DNA from: Asterella californica
Taxonomy: Eukaryota > Streptophyta > Marchantiopsida > Marchantiales > Aytoniaceae
Length of the DNA: 64,000 bases
Assembly (NCBI GenBank): GCA_036924285.1
Contig: JAYKYS010000014.1
Coordinates: 2,170,001-2,234,000, forward strand
Direction of reading: 5' to 3'
Shown: piece by piece, positions 1-11,628 of the stretch
Layout of the letters: each line of letters starts with the position of its first letter
Position numbering within the stretch: position 1 is the first letter of the stretch
Notes under the pieces: model-generated
The model's database searches: none
Told to the model about the DNA's origin: nothing
Seen by the model: the letters and a program-made list of their open reading frames with translations, nothing else
Position numbers and translations under genes: made by a program

Positions 1-11
1 TCTCATAGCAG

Positions 12-1137
12 TATCAGATGAGAGACAAAGATGATTTCATAGTCAGAGAGCAACAACTCCGCATGGAAAGCAATGAAAAAATTCTCAAAGTTGAGAAAAC
101 TCGACCGTTTGCACATGGAGAATTGATAATGCGAGTGAAGACGAAGCCTTATGAGTCATGGATTGTTCGAGTCACCAAACTTCTACAAGTTGACAAAGAA
201 CTGACAACCATGTTCATTTCTTTAAGCGAAGAAAATCAAAGAGATCATCTACAAGTCAAGTTCGTAAAAGAGGTAAGTTATTGCGCACAATCAGAAATGT
301 TATAGTGATTCACATCATAGTACTTTATTTCAATAACTATGGGATGTACTAAATTTCAAATTTTTTTGTGCAGTGACAAACTTCTTGATTTTCCTCGAGT
401 TTATATATCTGTGCAAACACTTGTTGATGTTTCACATACTTCATCATCCCCTCTGCTCGTACACAAGCAATCTTTAGTAATACCTACGGGAGAGTCTCCT
501 CTGTCAGTTCTAGTGCGTAGACCTTCTTTGCAAGTATCATCAACTCTGCTTGTACAAGCTTCACGATCCCTCTGTCAGCACACAACTCATTTTTAGCTAT
601 ACCTGCCATAGAGTCTCCTCTATCTATGCGCAAGTCTTCTTTACTGATACCTGCAGGGGAGTCCAAAGAGAATTTTCCCTGTTACAGTACACCAATTCCA
701 AAATACCGCGAATCGAGAATATAATTAGAAGAGTTTGATGTTTCACAGGCTTCACCATCCCCTGTGCTCGTACACAAGCAATCTTTAGTGATACCTACGA
801 GAGAGTCTCCTCTGCCAGTTCTAGTGCGTAAACCTTCTTTGCAAGTATCGTGACCTCTGCCTGTACAGACTTCACAATCTCCTCTGCCTGTACACAACTC
901 GTCACAGCTATATCTGCCGTAGAGGCTTCTCTGCCTGTGCGCAAGTCTTCTTTACTGATACCTGCAGCGGAGTCCAAAGAGAAATTTCCCTGTTACAGTA
1001 CATTAGTTCCAAAATATCATGAATCAAGAATACAGTTGGAAGAGATTGAAGAACAGTTACATAATACTCAACTTGAAGAATATCTAAGAAACTTAGAGAA
1101 TACGGAGGTATCACTGAGCAACACTGGCTTGTGTCAG
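12..1137 (+). pseudogene. Unrecognised repeat-rich gene, family copy A (3' part)
   Basis: I do not recognise this family; relatives lie at 50.4-52.2 kb and 53.5-54.8 kb. The first exon runs about 12-272, from an AG acceptor to a GTAAGT donor. It encodes the conserved block KTRPFAHGELIM..VKT.PYESWIV..TKLLQVDKEL. A second exon from about 374 (after TTTTTTTGTGCAG) to a donor at 1138 starts with a DFPRVYISVQT-like segment, matched in copy B near 52.05 kb. It continues into Ser/Pro-rich repeats of the form SPLxxxxRxxSLxIPxxES, ending in a Glu-rich helix (LEEIEEQL..). Small frame shifts and a stop occur inside the repeats, so the copy is probably decayed. The SAM-like N-terminal part would lie left of the window. 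Exon limits are my reading of splice signals. Confidence 0.45.
426..1047 (+). repeat. Tandem direct repeat, 2 x about 311 bp
   Basis: Two adjacent copies begin at GATGTTTCACA (426 and 737) and end near GAAGAG.TTG. They are close to 90% alike by eye. Each encodes about 104 residues of copy A and is itself built from irregular units of about 31 residues (SPL...RK.SL.IP..ES). Both copies also keep an open minus-strand frame (484-666 and 795-977), which I take as a by-product of the repeat. Confidence 0.8.
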
Positions 1138-1559
1138 GTAATGAGATTCATTTTCATTTCAGTGCAACATTAATGATTGATGTGGATTATTTCTCTTAAA
1201 GTTTTCAGTCTTTTGAAACTCTTTTTGAACTTCTTTTGTATCTTATGTTAATGGTTTAATTTTTACATGATTCAACTAAAAGTTTCGAGAACACGGATTG
1301 TTAACAAAGAAAGTCATTGTGATAGATTTCAACAGATAAACTGGAAAATGTGATGTTTTGAGTATATTTGTTTGATGTAAATTATAGCATTCGTGATGAA
1401 TTTGAGACTTGAGATGATCTCTTATTTGGTCCTGGATAAAACTGAATAAAACCTTAAAACATTTGTGTCATGTACATGTGCAAGAAAACTTCATACAACC
1501 AAGTATAGAGAGATCTTCCCAGGCCGCACTACGTTCATTCTTGGGCCCACGACCCAAGA

Positions 1560-1985
1560 AACTTATGCATGAAACAAAATCTTACATAATAAAGAGGAGG
1601 AGAAACCAGTATTGCTTAGTACAGAAGGAGGAAAGCAAAAATCTCAATTTGTGAACAAAATTCATACCAGAGAGAGAGAGCTCGAGAGACCAAAACCTCA
1701 GCTTCTGAGTGGAATGAATTTCAGTGAACAAGCCAAACTAACTATAGCAATGGTAACAATGGGAGAAAAGAAAATCTCCAATGTGTATGAGAAGTTATTC
1801 AAGTTTATAGGTGATCAGAATAGAGACACAGAAAAACAAAAATCAGTGAAACTTTTCACAGTCATAGTAGCGATGACAAAATCACTCTACTCGATAAAGT
1901 AGTTCAGTGGGTCTTGACAACAAAGCTTCAGATAGTTGGAGATGTTCAGATTAGAAACAAAGAGATGATTATTTCAACTGCAAAT
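1560..1985 (+). pseudogene. Coding-like exon downstream of copy A, unknown function
   Basis: An open stretch reads Lys/Glu-rich protein (NFSEQAKLTIAMVTMG..., then after a one-base frame change near 1870 SDDKITLLDKVVQWVL, LQIVGDVQIRN). The hydrophobic pattern is protein-like, but the frame is broken. It follows copy A on the same strand and could be a later exon of that gene. No family recognised. Confidence 0.25.
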
Positions 1986-2579
1986 GTGGAATTCATCGCA
2001 TGACCAACCTCTAGTTATTTTCATCTTTATGTTATTAGAGATTAGATCTGTTTACTATCACAACATGTATTTATTCAGATCTTGAAATTACAGGAAGATC
2101 CACAGATCATCTTCTGCAGATAATCTGGAACCTGCTGCACATCTTACTTATCAGCTGTAGAGCCTGTATTTACCAAGACTGGAGATACACTTGGTCTTAA
2201 CTCTGTGACAATGGACGTAACCTATGAGGTACTTATTTTTGTCTTTCTGTATGTTGTTTCTTAGAGTAGTGACACCCTCCGGAATATGACTACTTGGACA
2301 AGTACATCTGCATAGCTCCAGCGTTGATTGAGAGACTAGCAAGTACCTTTTGACAACTAGGGCATGTCTTAATAATATTCCTAAAAGTCCGCCGTTCTAA
2401 GACTTTTCCTTCTCTTACGTCCCCTTCCCTGGTTGACTGAGAATTTTATCAGTCACTGCTTTGGGTATGTCCTTGGCTCCTTTGTTTTTTGGTGTGTCTC
2501 TTAGCTTCTCCATTCTTCTTAAATAGATTACCGCTTCATTGTTATAACTCTGTCTCGATTGGGTTTGAAGCGGTTTTTC

Positions 2580-2965
2580 AGGGTGCAAAGCGGGAGAAAA
2601 TTATCTGCTTGTGCGAGGATATTGCTATACAGAAGGCCATGTAGAGTGAACTTCATAAAACCATCAACATAACAGGCACGTATGGAAGTCCACATGTATT
2701 GGAGATGGATTTTTGCAAACTGACTTTTGTTAGAAACTGCGTAGCAGTTGAGATAACTTTGTCACAGAATGCCTTCGCATGCTGCACTTCCATCTACCGT
2801 TACTTCAAAATGAAAGATACTGAAACACCTGGCTGTTGTAGAAGACTATTTGTTCCTTTAGAGAAATCTCTGTTGATCCAAGATCTTGGTACGATGCAGA
2901 AGAGACAAATGAGGTCTAAACAAATGCTTGCGAAATGTCAGAGGAGATTCGGTCACCGTTGTCTA
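2580..2965 (+). pseudogene. Coding-like fragment, Cys-containing, unknown
   Basis: The plus frame reads EDIAIQKAM, one stop, then LHKTINITGTYGSPHVLEMDF and a basic C-terminal part rich in Met/Lys/Arg up to about 2965. There the minus-strand copia ORF begins to overlap. It may be the last exon of the copy A gene or an unrelated remnant. I cannot assign a function. Confidence 0.2.
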
Positions 2966-5040
2966 GTGTCATAAGTATGACGACTGAAAGCCTCCTCGAA
3001 TGTTATAGTTTCTCCATCACCTTGAGCTTCAGCCATGAGAATATAATCCTCTAGCCTTGCAGGAACCTTCCTTGTTCTGATAGATCTCCTTGGTTGAGCA
3101 GCAAGATTTGAATCTGGAGTAGTCTGGTGTATGAGAGACGAATCTGCTGTAGTTGGACATGATTCAGTAACTTCATCTTGTGTAGGTGGCGTAGATGGTG
3201 GTTCTAGCTGAACTTGAGCTTCTTCTTCATGATTCTCTGAAGTAGGTGTTTGGACTGAGAGAGGTGGCAGGTCAGAAAGATTATGTTGTGAGTTTCGAGA
3301 TGGAGGGACCTCTAAAAACACTACATCTCGACCGATGATGATCTTTCTTGCAGCACTCAACAGCCTATATCCTTTTTCTCTTGCTGGATATCCTATGAAT
3401 GTACAGATCTGAGATCTATCATCAAACTTTTGGAGTATTTTTTGAGGAGTTGTAGCATATGCTTTACATCCAGAAATTCGTAGGCTAGAGAGGTCTGGTT
3501 TCTTCCCTGTGAAAGCTTCGAATGGAGCTTTGTTGTTCACAGCATCTGTTGGACTTTTGTTGAGAAGGTAGACCGCAGTATTCACAGCTTCAGCCCAAAG
3601 GTCTTTTGGAAGATCTTGCTCAAGAAGAAGACTTCTTGCCATCTCCACGACAGTTCTGTCTTTCCTTTCAACCACTCCATTTTGCTGAGGCGTGTAAGCT
3701 GTAGTCAACTGCCGCAATATCTCCTTCTCAGCAAAATATTTATCAGCAGCCTTGGAAGTGAACTCTCCTCCTCTATCACTTCGCAAACTCTTCACTAGCT
3801 GTCCAGTTTGTCTTTCCACCATGTTAATAAGTTGTTGAAGATGCGAGAGTGCTTCAGACTTTCTTAACAAGAAAAAAATGCAAATGTATCTCGAGAAGTC
3901 ATCAACAACCAGCATAAAGTACTTGGAAACCTCCAAGCGAAATAGTCTCAGTAGGTCCACAGAGATCTGTATGTAACAGTTGAAGGATTTCTGTTGCTCG
4001 TGTTGCAGTAGTTTTGAAGAACTTCCTTCTAGTCTGTTTAGATATGAGACAAACTTCACACGGAGTGTTAACAGAGACTAGTTTGGAAACACCAATGGCC
4101 AAATCCTCATGCAACAACTTATGCATTTTCTGATAGTGTAAGTGTCCAAGTCGAAGATGCCATAACTGGCTCGTATCGATTACAACAGCTAGAACTGGAA
4201 GTACCAAAGGTAAGGCTTGTAACTCATACAAGTGGTCAACCTGCAGCCTTCCATTCTCGACAGATCCTTGGTCGAGAATGGAACATCCTTGTGCATCAAA
4301 TGACCGTTGAAACCCATTTGCAGCAAGTTATCCAACACTCAAAAGATTATGCACTACACCAAGTACAAACCAGACACCTCCAATGGTTCTTATCTGACCT
4401 GAAGATAGCTTAATACAGATGTTACCTTCCCCCTTGACTTGGTAGCTCTTACCATCACCCAGTCGTATCTCTGGTCCATCTAGAGGATGAAAATCTTGAA
4501 ACCACTCCTTCTTTGATGTGATATGATTTGATGCTCCAGAATCAATCCACCATTGTTGATCATGTGCGTCTGTATACATGGCAGTGAAGAACAACTTCTC
4601 TTCGTGATCATATGTCTGTACGAAGTTATCTCTGTTATTGGTGTTGGAACGTTGATCAAACGTCTTCTTCCGGCACTCGTACACGAAATTATCACGTTTC
4701 TTACAGTAGTTACAGTTCCCTGGTTTTGGTTTGTTGGAGTTGCCCTCTAAGTCACGTTTGTTGAACTTGCCTCTCTTGTTGTCCCAATGCTCCTTCTGTT
4801 TTGATTGCGAGTCTTGAGGTCTATCCCACTTATGATCTCTCCTCTTGGAGAAGAAAGCATCATCAGTTGTGGTAGTTGCTTGAGTTGACTTGGTCTCGAT
4901 GTTCATAGCTTCTTGCAAAGCTAGTGTCTGCAGTTCTTCGAATGAGACAGGCTCCTTGCGTACATCCACTGCTTTGACAAAGTGCTCGTATGGTTCTCGT
5001 AAGCTCTGGAGCACTATCAGTACCAAGTCGATGCTTTAGC
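2953..5040 (-). pseudogene. Copia element 1: gag, protease, integrase (inverted part)
   Basis: This is Ty1/copia Gag-Pol in three overlapping frames read leftward. 5026-4328 gives the gag C-terminus (PYEHFVKAV), a zinc knuckle and the aspartic protease WWIDSGASNHIT. 4231-3902 gives the GAG-pre-integrase zinc domain (HLRLGHLHY...CEVC). 4059-2953 gives the integrase core with LRSDRGGEF and PQQNGVVER, followed by the C-terminal GKKPDLSSLRISGCKAY. The knuckle reads C-x2-C-x4-N-x4-C, so the usual His is Asn. The ORF stops just where RT should begin. The missing RT-RNase H is at 8104-9527 on the opposite strand. Frame breaks and the absent gag N-terminus make it inactive. Confidence 0.85.
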
Positions 5041-6339
5041 CATTGAGCTAGAATCACATCACATCAAAATGTTCGTTCAGTAGTTGTTATAGCTTTCTCA
5101 TATACTTGTTCTTCTCTCTAGTCTTGTCAGATTGCATCTGTTTTGTCTATTGAAAGAATATTTGACTCGCATTATTATTAAAGTCTGTGTTATTCAATAA
5201 GACAATTTGTTTTCTAAATTATTTTATATATTTATATATTTATATTTCAACCATGACATCATATCTATCATTATATATCAGAATTTATTATTTTTCACAT
5301 ATAATTAATTCTGTAAGTCCAGTATATATTTATATACACGTACATATACTTGTATATGATATATATGTATAAATCAACTCTAGATTGAATATGTAATAAA
5401 TAAATAAATAAATGATATTATAATTAAGTTATATATATTATAACTTCTCATATAATTTATTTATTAAAATATATATTCTTTCATAACATATTGACATACA
5501 AGATAAATATGCATGTATACACATATTCCTAAACATAATAAACATGTAAGTGTATATATGTACAAACAACTGTTATTGTATTTAGTTGATTATATGATGA
5601 AAATATTAAGTTTTTGGCAAAACATTAACCCAACCGGGTGCTACTTACAAGTACTAAAATTCAAGAATTGCTTGTATCGACAAATGCATAGCATTCACAA
5701 TCTCATTGCAAGAGCAACAACTTGTCTTGCATTTCATTCATTGTTCATTCAAAATACATAATTTTTTTGTCAAAATCTGACCTCAAAATACGATATAATC
5801 ATGTTTTCAAGGTATAATGCATCCCCATCTGTGAAATATTAGGTTCAACAGTGCTCATATTATCTTTTAAGAATTCTTTCAATTAATTTTACTGTTACCT
5901 ACTGCAACCTAGATAGAAGAGCTATACAGTTTTCAGTTGCCTTTTATGGTGTACACTTCAGCCTATTAACTTGAAGGTTCATTTTTGTGTACTATAGTGG
6001 AAATTATGTGATGAATGTATGTTTTTTATTGAAAATTGTTATTTTTGGTAATTAAGTATGGTATGTTTTTCTTTCTCAAGAAATGTTGGTTCTCTTATCA
6101 AGATTTTAACTAACTTGCTCTCAAGAAACGTTGGTTCTCTTATCAAGATTTTATCTAACTTTGCAAGTAGCTAGTTTTTCTTTTCTTATATGGAGTCTCA
6201 TACGTGCTTTATTTGTAATTTGTAACAGCTGTATGTTCCATGTTTGCTCTTTGCATGTAAACTTTTGTTGTTCCTCTATTACAAACTCATGATACCTCTT
6301 TCACATGTTACTGCATAGGTACAAACAGAGGAAACAATA
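5041..6339. other. AT-rich non-coding stretch
   Basis: After the truncated gag, 5160-5560 is very AT-rich simple sequence (TATATAT, AATAAATAAATAAATA). The remainder shows no convincing ORF. A 27-30 bp direct repeat with the core AAGAAA.GTTGGTTCTCTTATCAAGATTTTA occurs twice, near 6079 and 6123. No copia 5' LTR was found here. Confidence 0.5.
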
Positions 6340-6490
6340 GGGGGCGTCAAAGTTGGAACCATCTCTATATTCTTCCCCGCGGGGTGGAGTCACGACTTCG
6401 GGTAGACTCCGTTAGAAAGTGAAAATAAAATTGAAGGCACCTCCAGAGGTACTGCAGGATATCGCTCGTTTGATGGCACCTGCATATTCA

Positions 6491-6514
6491 CCCTCTTCCG
6501 AGTTCGGAAGAGGG
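6491..6514. repeat. 11-bp stem-loop following TGCATATTC
   Basis: Arms CCCTCTTCCGA / TCGGAAGAGGG with a 2-nt loop. A homologous arrangement (TGCATATTC, then an 11-bp CCTCTTCC stem with a 2-nt loop) recurs at 41737-41770. Confidence 0.8.
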
Positions 6515-6523
6515 GGGATAATT

Positions 6524-6579
6524 ATTTAATTTATACCTAACCCTTCCGGCAGGATAAGCAGGTTAGGTATAAATTAAAT
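6524..6579. repeat. 19-bp perfect inverted repeat
   Basis: Left arm 6524-6542 and right arm 6561-6579 (GGTTAGGTATAAATTAAAT) are perfectly complementary with an 18-nt loop. Part of the right-arm sequence reappears next to the related hairpin at 41.71 kb. Confidence 0.85.
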
Positions 6580-6960
6580 TATCACGCCTCGTTAATGTAA
6601 CTATTAGTACAGTCCTCCGGTCTTATACTTCCTGAAGCGCGGGAGCCGAGGCACTATTTATGGGTTTTCTCTTGGCTTCTCCGTCTTTCCAGGCATGGGT
6701 TAATAATGTTTATACAATTTTTATTTTTATATTTATTTGATATATATTTTCTACTTAACATTTATATATATTTTAAATAACACTAAACAAATAGAGTTCC
6801 CAAGGTTTCCAGAGTTCATCGGGGTTGTATATTAACATCCCGGTTTTCTCGCTTGTCTGTTTCCGCTCCCTGGCCGGAACCGCCACTGCTACGCATATTC
6901 GCTCGTTGCATTATCTTGTTAATCTTTTATCCGTTTCGACAGTCCGTGGTTTCAGTGAAA

Positions 6961-7773
6961 AACTAGATACTTAATCTACAAACTCCAACTGTAAAAGACA
7001 ACAAATAATTAATTGCGACGTGAGTATAGAAGTTCAAAATGTCACTTCTCCATCAATCATCAACCGGCTCTTGAACAAAGTTGTCTGAACTATTCCTACG
7101 GCAATTTTCTTTCGAGACGGCTGGATATCTTTGTGTTTAACTTTGACTCCTCTTAATAGATCATTACGGAAGGAAGAAATGACGTACTAGTTGGACACCT
7201 GCTGTCGAAACTCTAGTGTACCCGTGATTATTTTATCTTTATGTGTTCTGAAACACATAATGCAGAATTAATATCAAAATTAACTTTTCAATCTTCATTA
7301 CAGAGAGATAAAATATTTTGGGAGTTCTGTTTTTCTTTTCATTTTTTACCATAGTAGACATTATGGTCATAAAACTCCTCACAACATTCTGAACATAAAA
7401 CTCTTTGGCCATACTTTTTTAGATTGCAGTGGTCAATGAATCAGTTTTTTTTTCTTCTGTTGTTACTTGGATGAGACATCGTTGAAAGGGCTGTGAGTCT
7501 ATTTCTCTTACAAGAAGAATATATCTGTTTGTGGAATGACATGAGCAGTTGGCAATATTCTTCATGTATAAATCAAGAAAGGAGAAACTTAGATGGTGAA
7601 TGGAATGTGGTTATGAGAGCAGGAATGTGGTGGGATATCATGTATTTCCATCTTTGGTACAAATATCAGTAGTGACGTTTATAGTACAGAACGATTTACT
7701 CTAGTCTCAGTATGATTCACAAGTACAGAACAATCGTTATCAAGATTTTGTCCAATCCAAAGGAAATTTATTC
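6961..7773. other. Unassigned sequence between the copia 1 halves
   Basis: No ORF, RNA gene or LTR seen. If the copia 1 inversion model is right, this DNA and 5041-6960 moved with the inverted segment and should contain, reversed, whatever preceded gag. Confidence 0.4.
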
Positions 7774-7809
7774 CATACTTGTGAGAATTCTGAAATTCTC
7801 ACAAGTATG
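7774..7809. repeat. 16-bp perfect fold-back palindrome
   Basis: Arms CATACTTGTGAGAATT and AATTCTCACAAGTATG, 4-nt loop. It lies about 270 bp upstream of the point where the copia RT begins. Confidence 0.9.
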
Positions 7810-8076
7810 TTCACAGGAAGACATCGACAAATTGCCAGTAGTGTAACTGACAATATTCACATTGCTTTTAAAACCAAAAAACCTACGAAGTGTAAAAGTC
7901 TCAATGTTACAAACACACCACGTGAAAGATGAGAAAAATAATTACTCATGGTGTTTTTACACCATAAGAAATAATTACATCGTCGGCTTCTAGACTAAGT
8001 TAAAATATGTGTTTTTTTGAAAAAAAGAGTTCGGTGCAAAAATTACTCTATTTCTTCGTGGTGGTGTATAACTCAT

Positions 8077-8118
8077 ACAGCCAAGTGCTTTTCAACAAAC
8101 AGGAAAGCACTTGGCTGT
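8077..8118. repeat. 15-bp fold-back at the broken start of copia 1 RT
   Basis: The right arm (8104-8118, AAAGCACTTGGCTGT) is genuine RT coding sequence for KALGC(K). The left arm (8077-8091) is its exact inverted copy, loop 12 nt. Upstream of the left arm there is no RT homology, so the palindrome marks the breakpoint. Confidence 0.9.
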
Positions 8119-9527
8119 AAGTGGGTTTATAAGATCAAGAGACATGCGGATGGAACTATTGAGAGATACAAGGCTCGCCTTGTTGCAAAAGGTTATTTGC
8201 AAACTGCAGGAGAAGATTTTCAAGAGACCTTCACACATGTGGTAAAACTTAACTCCATTCGAGTTCTTTGTGCTCTTGCAAAACTACATGGTTGGAAGTG
8301 TTTACAAATGGATGTTAAGAATGCATTTCTTAATGGGATTCTTGAAGAAGATATCTACTTGCAGCAACCACCTGGGTTTGTTCTTAAAGGAGACGACCAG
8401 TCTGCAAGCTGCACAAGGCATTGTATGACCTCAAACAAGCTCCAAGAGCTTGGTACACAAGAATCGACACTTTCTTGAAGCAGCAAGGCTTCTCTCTTAC
8501 TAGAGGTGATCCAAACTTCTATGTTTTGATTACTTCTCAAGGTATTGTGTTACTGTTACTGTACATGGATGACCTGATAATATCCCGAAGTAATCAAGGA
8601 GGAGTAAAGAAGATTCAGCAAGCTTTAATGCAAGAGTTTGATATGAAGGATCTAGGACTTCTCAACTTTTGCCTTGGAGTTCAGTCTCTGGAACACAACG
8701 AAATGTTATACCTCTCTCAAGCAAGATACACAGAAAGTATACTTCAGGATTTTCAGATGGAGAAGTGCAAGCCTGCGCCTACTCCTATGATTATCTCGAA
8801 GGAGTGTCAAAGTTCTTTTGGTGATAATGAGCGTGCAGATGCAACAGAGTTCAGGAAGCTGATCGGGAAGTTAATTTATCTGGCTGACACTACAAGACCA
8901 GATATTTTGTATGCAGTAAGCAAACTCAGTTAGAATATGGAGTTTCTCATAATTATGCATATGAGGGCAGCAAAGAGAGTTTTGCGCTACCTCAGGAGAA
9001 CTACCAGTTATGGGTTCATATATAGCTCAGATAAGTCACTTGGACTTGTTGGATTTACAGATGCTGATTGGGCAGACGATTCAACAGATCGTAAATCAAT
9101 GTCTGGATTCGCATTTATGCTGGGAGGAGGTGCCATCACTTGACAGTGTAAAAAGCAACTAACTATTGCTTTATCCTCCTCTGAAGCAGAATATCGTGGC
9201 CTGTGTAATGCAGCACGAGAGGTCATTTGGCTAAGATGGATGTTGGAGGATGTAGGTGTCAAGCAAGACACTCCAACAGTAATCTGGACCGATAGCATGA
9301 GTGCAATAGCATTGACGAAAAATCTAGTGCACCATGCTAGAACAAAGCACATTGAAGTGCAAGTCCACTTCAGGGGAGAAAATAATTTCAGGAGAGGTTG
9401 TTACTCTATGGGTAACAACTGATGACCAAACTGCTGATATATTCACCAAGTCTTTGTCTTCAGACAAGTTTCAAACATTGAGACTTGAACTTGGTGTATA
9501 TTCAGTACCACTGACATTAAGAGGGGG
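8104..9527 (+). pseudogene. Copia element 1: reverse transcriptase and RNase H
   Basis: RT starts abruptly at KALGCKWVYKIK, with RYKARLVAKGY, LQMDVKNAFLNG and the catalytic LYMDDLIIS (Y-x-DD). RNase H follows with DADWADDSTDRKSMSGF, ALSSSEAEYRG, a WTDSMSAI block and ADIFTKSL. Frame changes near 8421, 8935 and 9230-9400 and in-frame stops (for example after KLS and before CKKQ) show decay. The polypurine tract AAGAGGGGG at 9519-9527 abuts the LTR. The matching gag-integrase is inverted at 2953-5040, and about 30 residues normally linking integrase to RT are missing. Confidence 0.88.
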
Positions 9528-9840
9528 TGTTAAAGATAATGTCTAGTCTATAGTCACCTCTATAGTCACATCTAATAGTCATCTCTATAGTCACCCCTAT
9601 AGGCACATCTCTATGACTAGTGACGGACTAGTGACTAACCTCTTGTCCATAGGTTCTAGTATATAACAACCCCCTCTTGAGAGATGATGAGTCGACTGAT
9701 CCCTTTACTGATATATCTTCTACAGTGGAGAGTATTCACTTGGTTTGGTTCTTAAACAATCTCTACTTTGGTTCCAAGGCATCTAGGGGTTAGTCCCTCA
9801 ATCATAAGCTCCGTATAATCCAACGTGTATCAAATAATTA
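9528..9840 (+). repeat. Copia 1 3' LTR (right edge uncertain)
   Basis: The sequence begins TGTTAAAGATAATG directly after the polypurine tract, as expected of an LTR. It contains a TATA-like GTATATAACA near 9660. The end is not fixed because no partner LTR is visible; 9840 is an estimate. Confidence 0.6.
9541..9640. repeat. Short tandem repeats of TCTATAGTCAC in the LTR
   Basis: Five or six imperfect 12-16 bp units with core CTATAGTCAC, ending in CTAGTGACGGACTAGTGAC. Such arrays in LTR U3 often act as enhancer-like repeats; that role is inferred here. Confidence 0.75.
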
Positions 9841-11312
9841 TTAACTACTTTTATCATTATAGTTTATAAATCTAAATTATATTAGCTTCTAAATTTCAAC
9901 TATAAATAATAAACTCTGCATAAATTATGTATTTCTTACTAGGTTATTTCACTTTACATTCAATTCATTTTGCTAATACAACGTAACATAATAATTTCTG
10001 AATTTACAATAATTGACAAAACAATCAATTTTGGAGAGGAGAAAATACCCGTTTTGAGATAATTTGAGAGAAATTATAACGGTTATTAGAATAAGAATAA
10101 TAGGTTTGATCATTGGTATCAATGACCAATGTGAGATATGATATTGAGTCTTTTCATAGTACGAGAGTGAGTCAATTCAAAGTACAAAAATTATGTTGTT
10201 TCAAAGTACGAGAATTGTTGAGTAGTTGACTCTGTGAAACTTACTGTTTAGATACAATAAGTTTATATGTATAGCACCACTCACCATGCAATGCAATACT
10301 CTATCGATTAATTTAGATCGTCTCTTTCATACCTAAACCTCGGCTGTAACATATTCTGTGGCAACGCAAAACATAATCGTTTAGAAGCATTATCCTATCA
10401 AAACAACACATATGAGGACAATTACAAGCATTATCCTATCAAAACAAAATACAGGAGAAATTACATGTGACATGGTCTGTGCTAAAACTCTACCCATGCT
10501 TTCAACCACCATCTCAGAGGTTAATCTTTTCTTTGCTTCGGATCAAAATTATCCAACTTTTTTATTTCGTCAATCTCCATTGCCAAATTGTCAAGATTTA
10601 AGCACTAGCAGAGAGCATGGGGGCAGGAGCTCATATGGTCAAAATTATCCAACACTTCCTCTTTCGTCCATCTCCATTTCAGTCATTGTCAACATTGAAG
10701 CGATGATAGAAAGCATGGAGGATCATTATGAATCAAAAGACTTGATCCGTAGCATCACACCATCTTCGATCATCATCCACATTGCATGACACTGCACGAG
10801 AAGAATGACAACTCGATCCATAGTCCCCAGTATCGCCTTACACGAGAAGAACGACAAAGACTATTCGTTTCTTTGTTCTTGTATAGTTGCTGTAAAATTT
10901 TTTATTAGCTAATTCTATCTTCATATCATTTTAGTAACTAACTGCCACATCGAGTTATACTTCAAGAAGTGAATTCCTCCTCTGACTTTCACGGGCTCTG
11001 TCTTATTGACATTCTTAAAAACTCCACTCAGCTATGCAAATGCATAACAAAAAGTTGATTTTCTTAAGATAATAATATAAGAAAAATTCAAAATTTTTCC
11101 AAATTCCTTTCTATATTCAATCTTGACGATCAAATCTTATTTTGAAAGAATAAATATTAATAGTTAGCAAACAAGTGCCGAATCTGACCTCCCGATACGA
11201 TATAGTGAATCAGAATTAATATATCATGTTCTGAATATACTTAAACTTTTACTGCAAAAGTAGGCTGATACATGAATGATTAAAGCCCTCTTACAAGACT
11301 TTCGCCCTCATG

Positions 11313-11370
11313 ATATGCTACCGTCCTTGTATACAAGTGCCTTTAATCTTATACAAGGACGGTAGCATAT
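11313..11370. repeat. 21-bp perfect fold-back palindrome
   Basis: Left arm 11313-11333 (ATATGCTACCGTCCTTGTATA) is exactly complementary to 11350-11370, loop 16 nt. No terminator-like T run or gene is adjacent. Confidence 0.9.
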
Positions 11371-11594
11371 AAATAATATTCACAATAACATTAAACGAAC
11401 AAATATTATTTCACTGAAATTAATGGAGCATGCTTATCTAATTATATAATGCTCACTCCTTACTTCCGAAGCTTGATAAATTAACATCTCCGGACACGTT
11501 TACTTCACGATTTGTCCAGTGGGTATGTCACGGATGGGTCCTTGTCTGCCCTGCACTGCGATCGAATGTCCTCTACGTGCTCAAGCCTAATGCT

Positions 11595-11628
11595 CACTGT
11601 GGTGAGAAAGTTCATTCTCACCACAGTG
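11595..11628. repeat. 14-bp perfect fold-back palindrome
   Basis: Arms CACTGTGGTGAGAA and TTCTCACCACAGTG with a 6-nt loop (11609-11614). Confidence 0.9.

Larger units (their letters stand above)
6340..6960. other. GC-richer island with hairpins, possibly organelle-derived
   Basis: Composition shifts sharply from its AT-rich flanks. The stretch has compact stem-loops and no ORF; GC-rich parts alternate with AT tracts. Bryophyte mitochondrial spacers can look like this, and a tRNA-Trp-like organellar fragment lies at 48.8 kb, so a nuclear insertion of organelle DNA is possible. I cannot match it to a named organellar locus, so the origin is a guess. Confidence 0.25.

Noticed and set aside
484..977. 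Two similar minus-strand ORFs of 60 codons
   Set aside because: They are shadows of the plus-strand Ser/Pro repeat and share its 311-bp period.
5015..5075. Minus-strand TAGCTCAATGGCTAAAGCATCGACTTGG, tRNA-like 5' half
   Set aside because: The D stem is imperfect and no T arm follows; it sits at the truncated gag edge and may be chance.
6340..6960. Group II intron or rRNA fragment
   Set aside because: No domain V hairpin or conserved rRNA motif could be recognised, so it is listed only as a compositional island.
10412..10789. 125-codon plus ORF
   Set aside because: It spans a degenerate direct repeat, shows no domain, and no splice or promoter support.
11313..11628. The two palindromes as transcription terminators or MITE ends
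   Set aside because: No T run, no adjacent gene end, no matching terminal repeats or target duplications; treated as fold-back scars instead.
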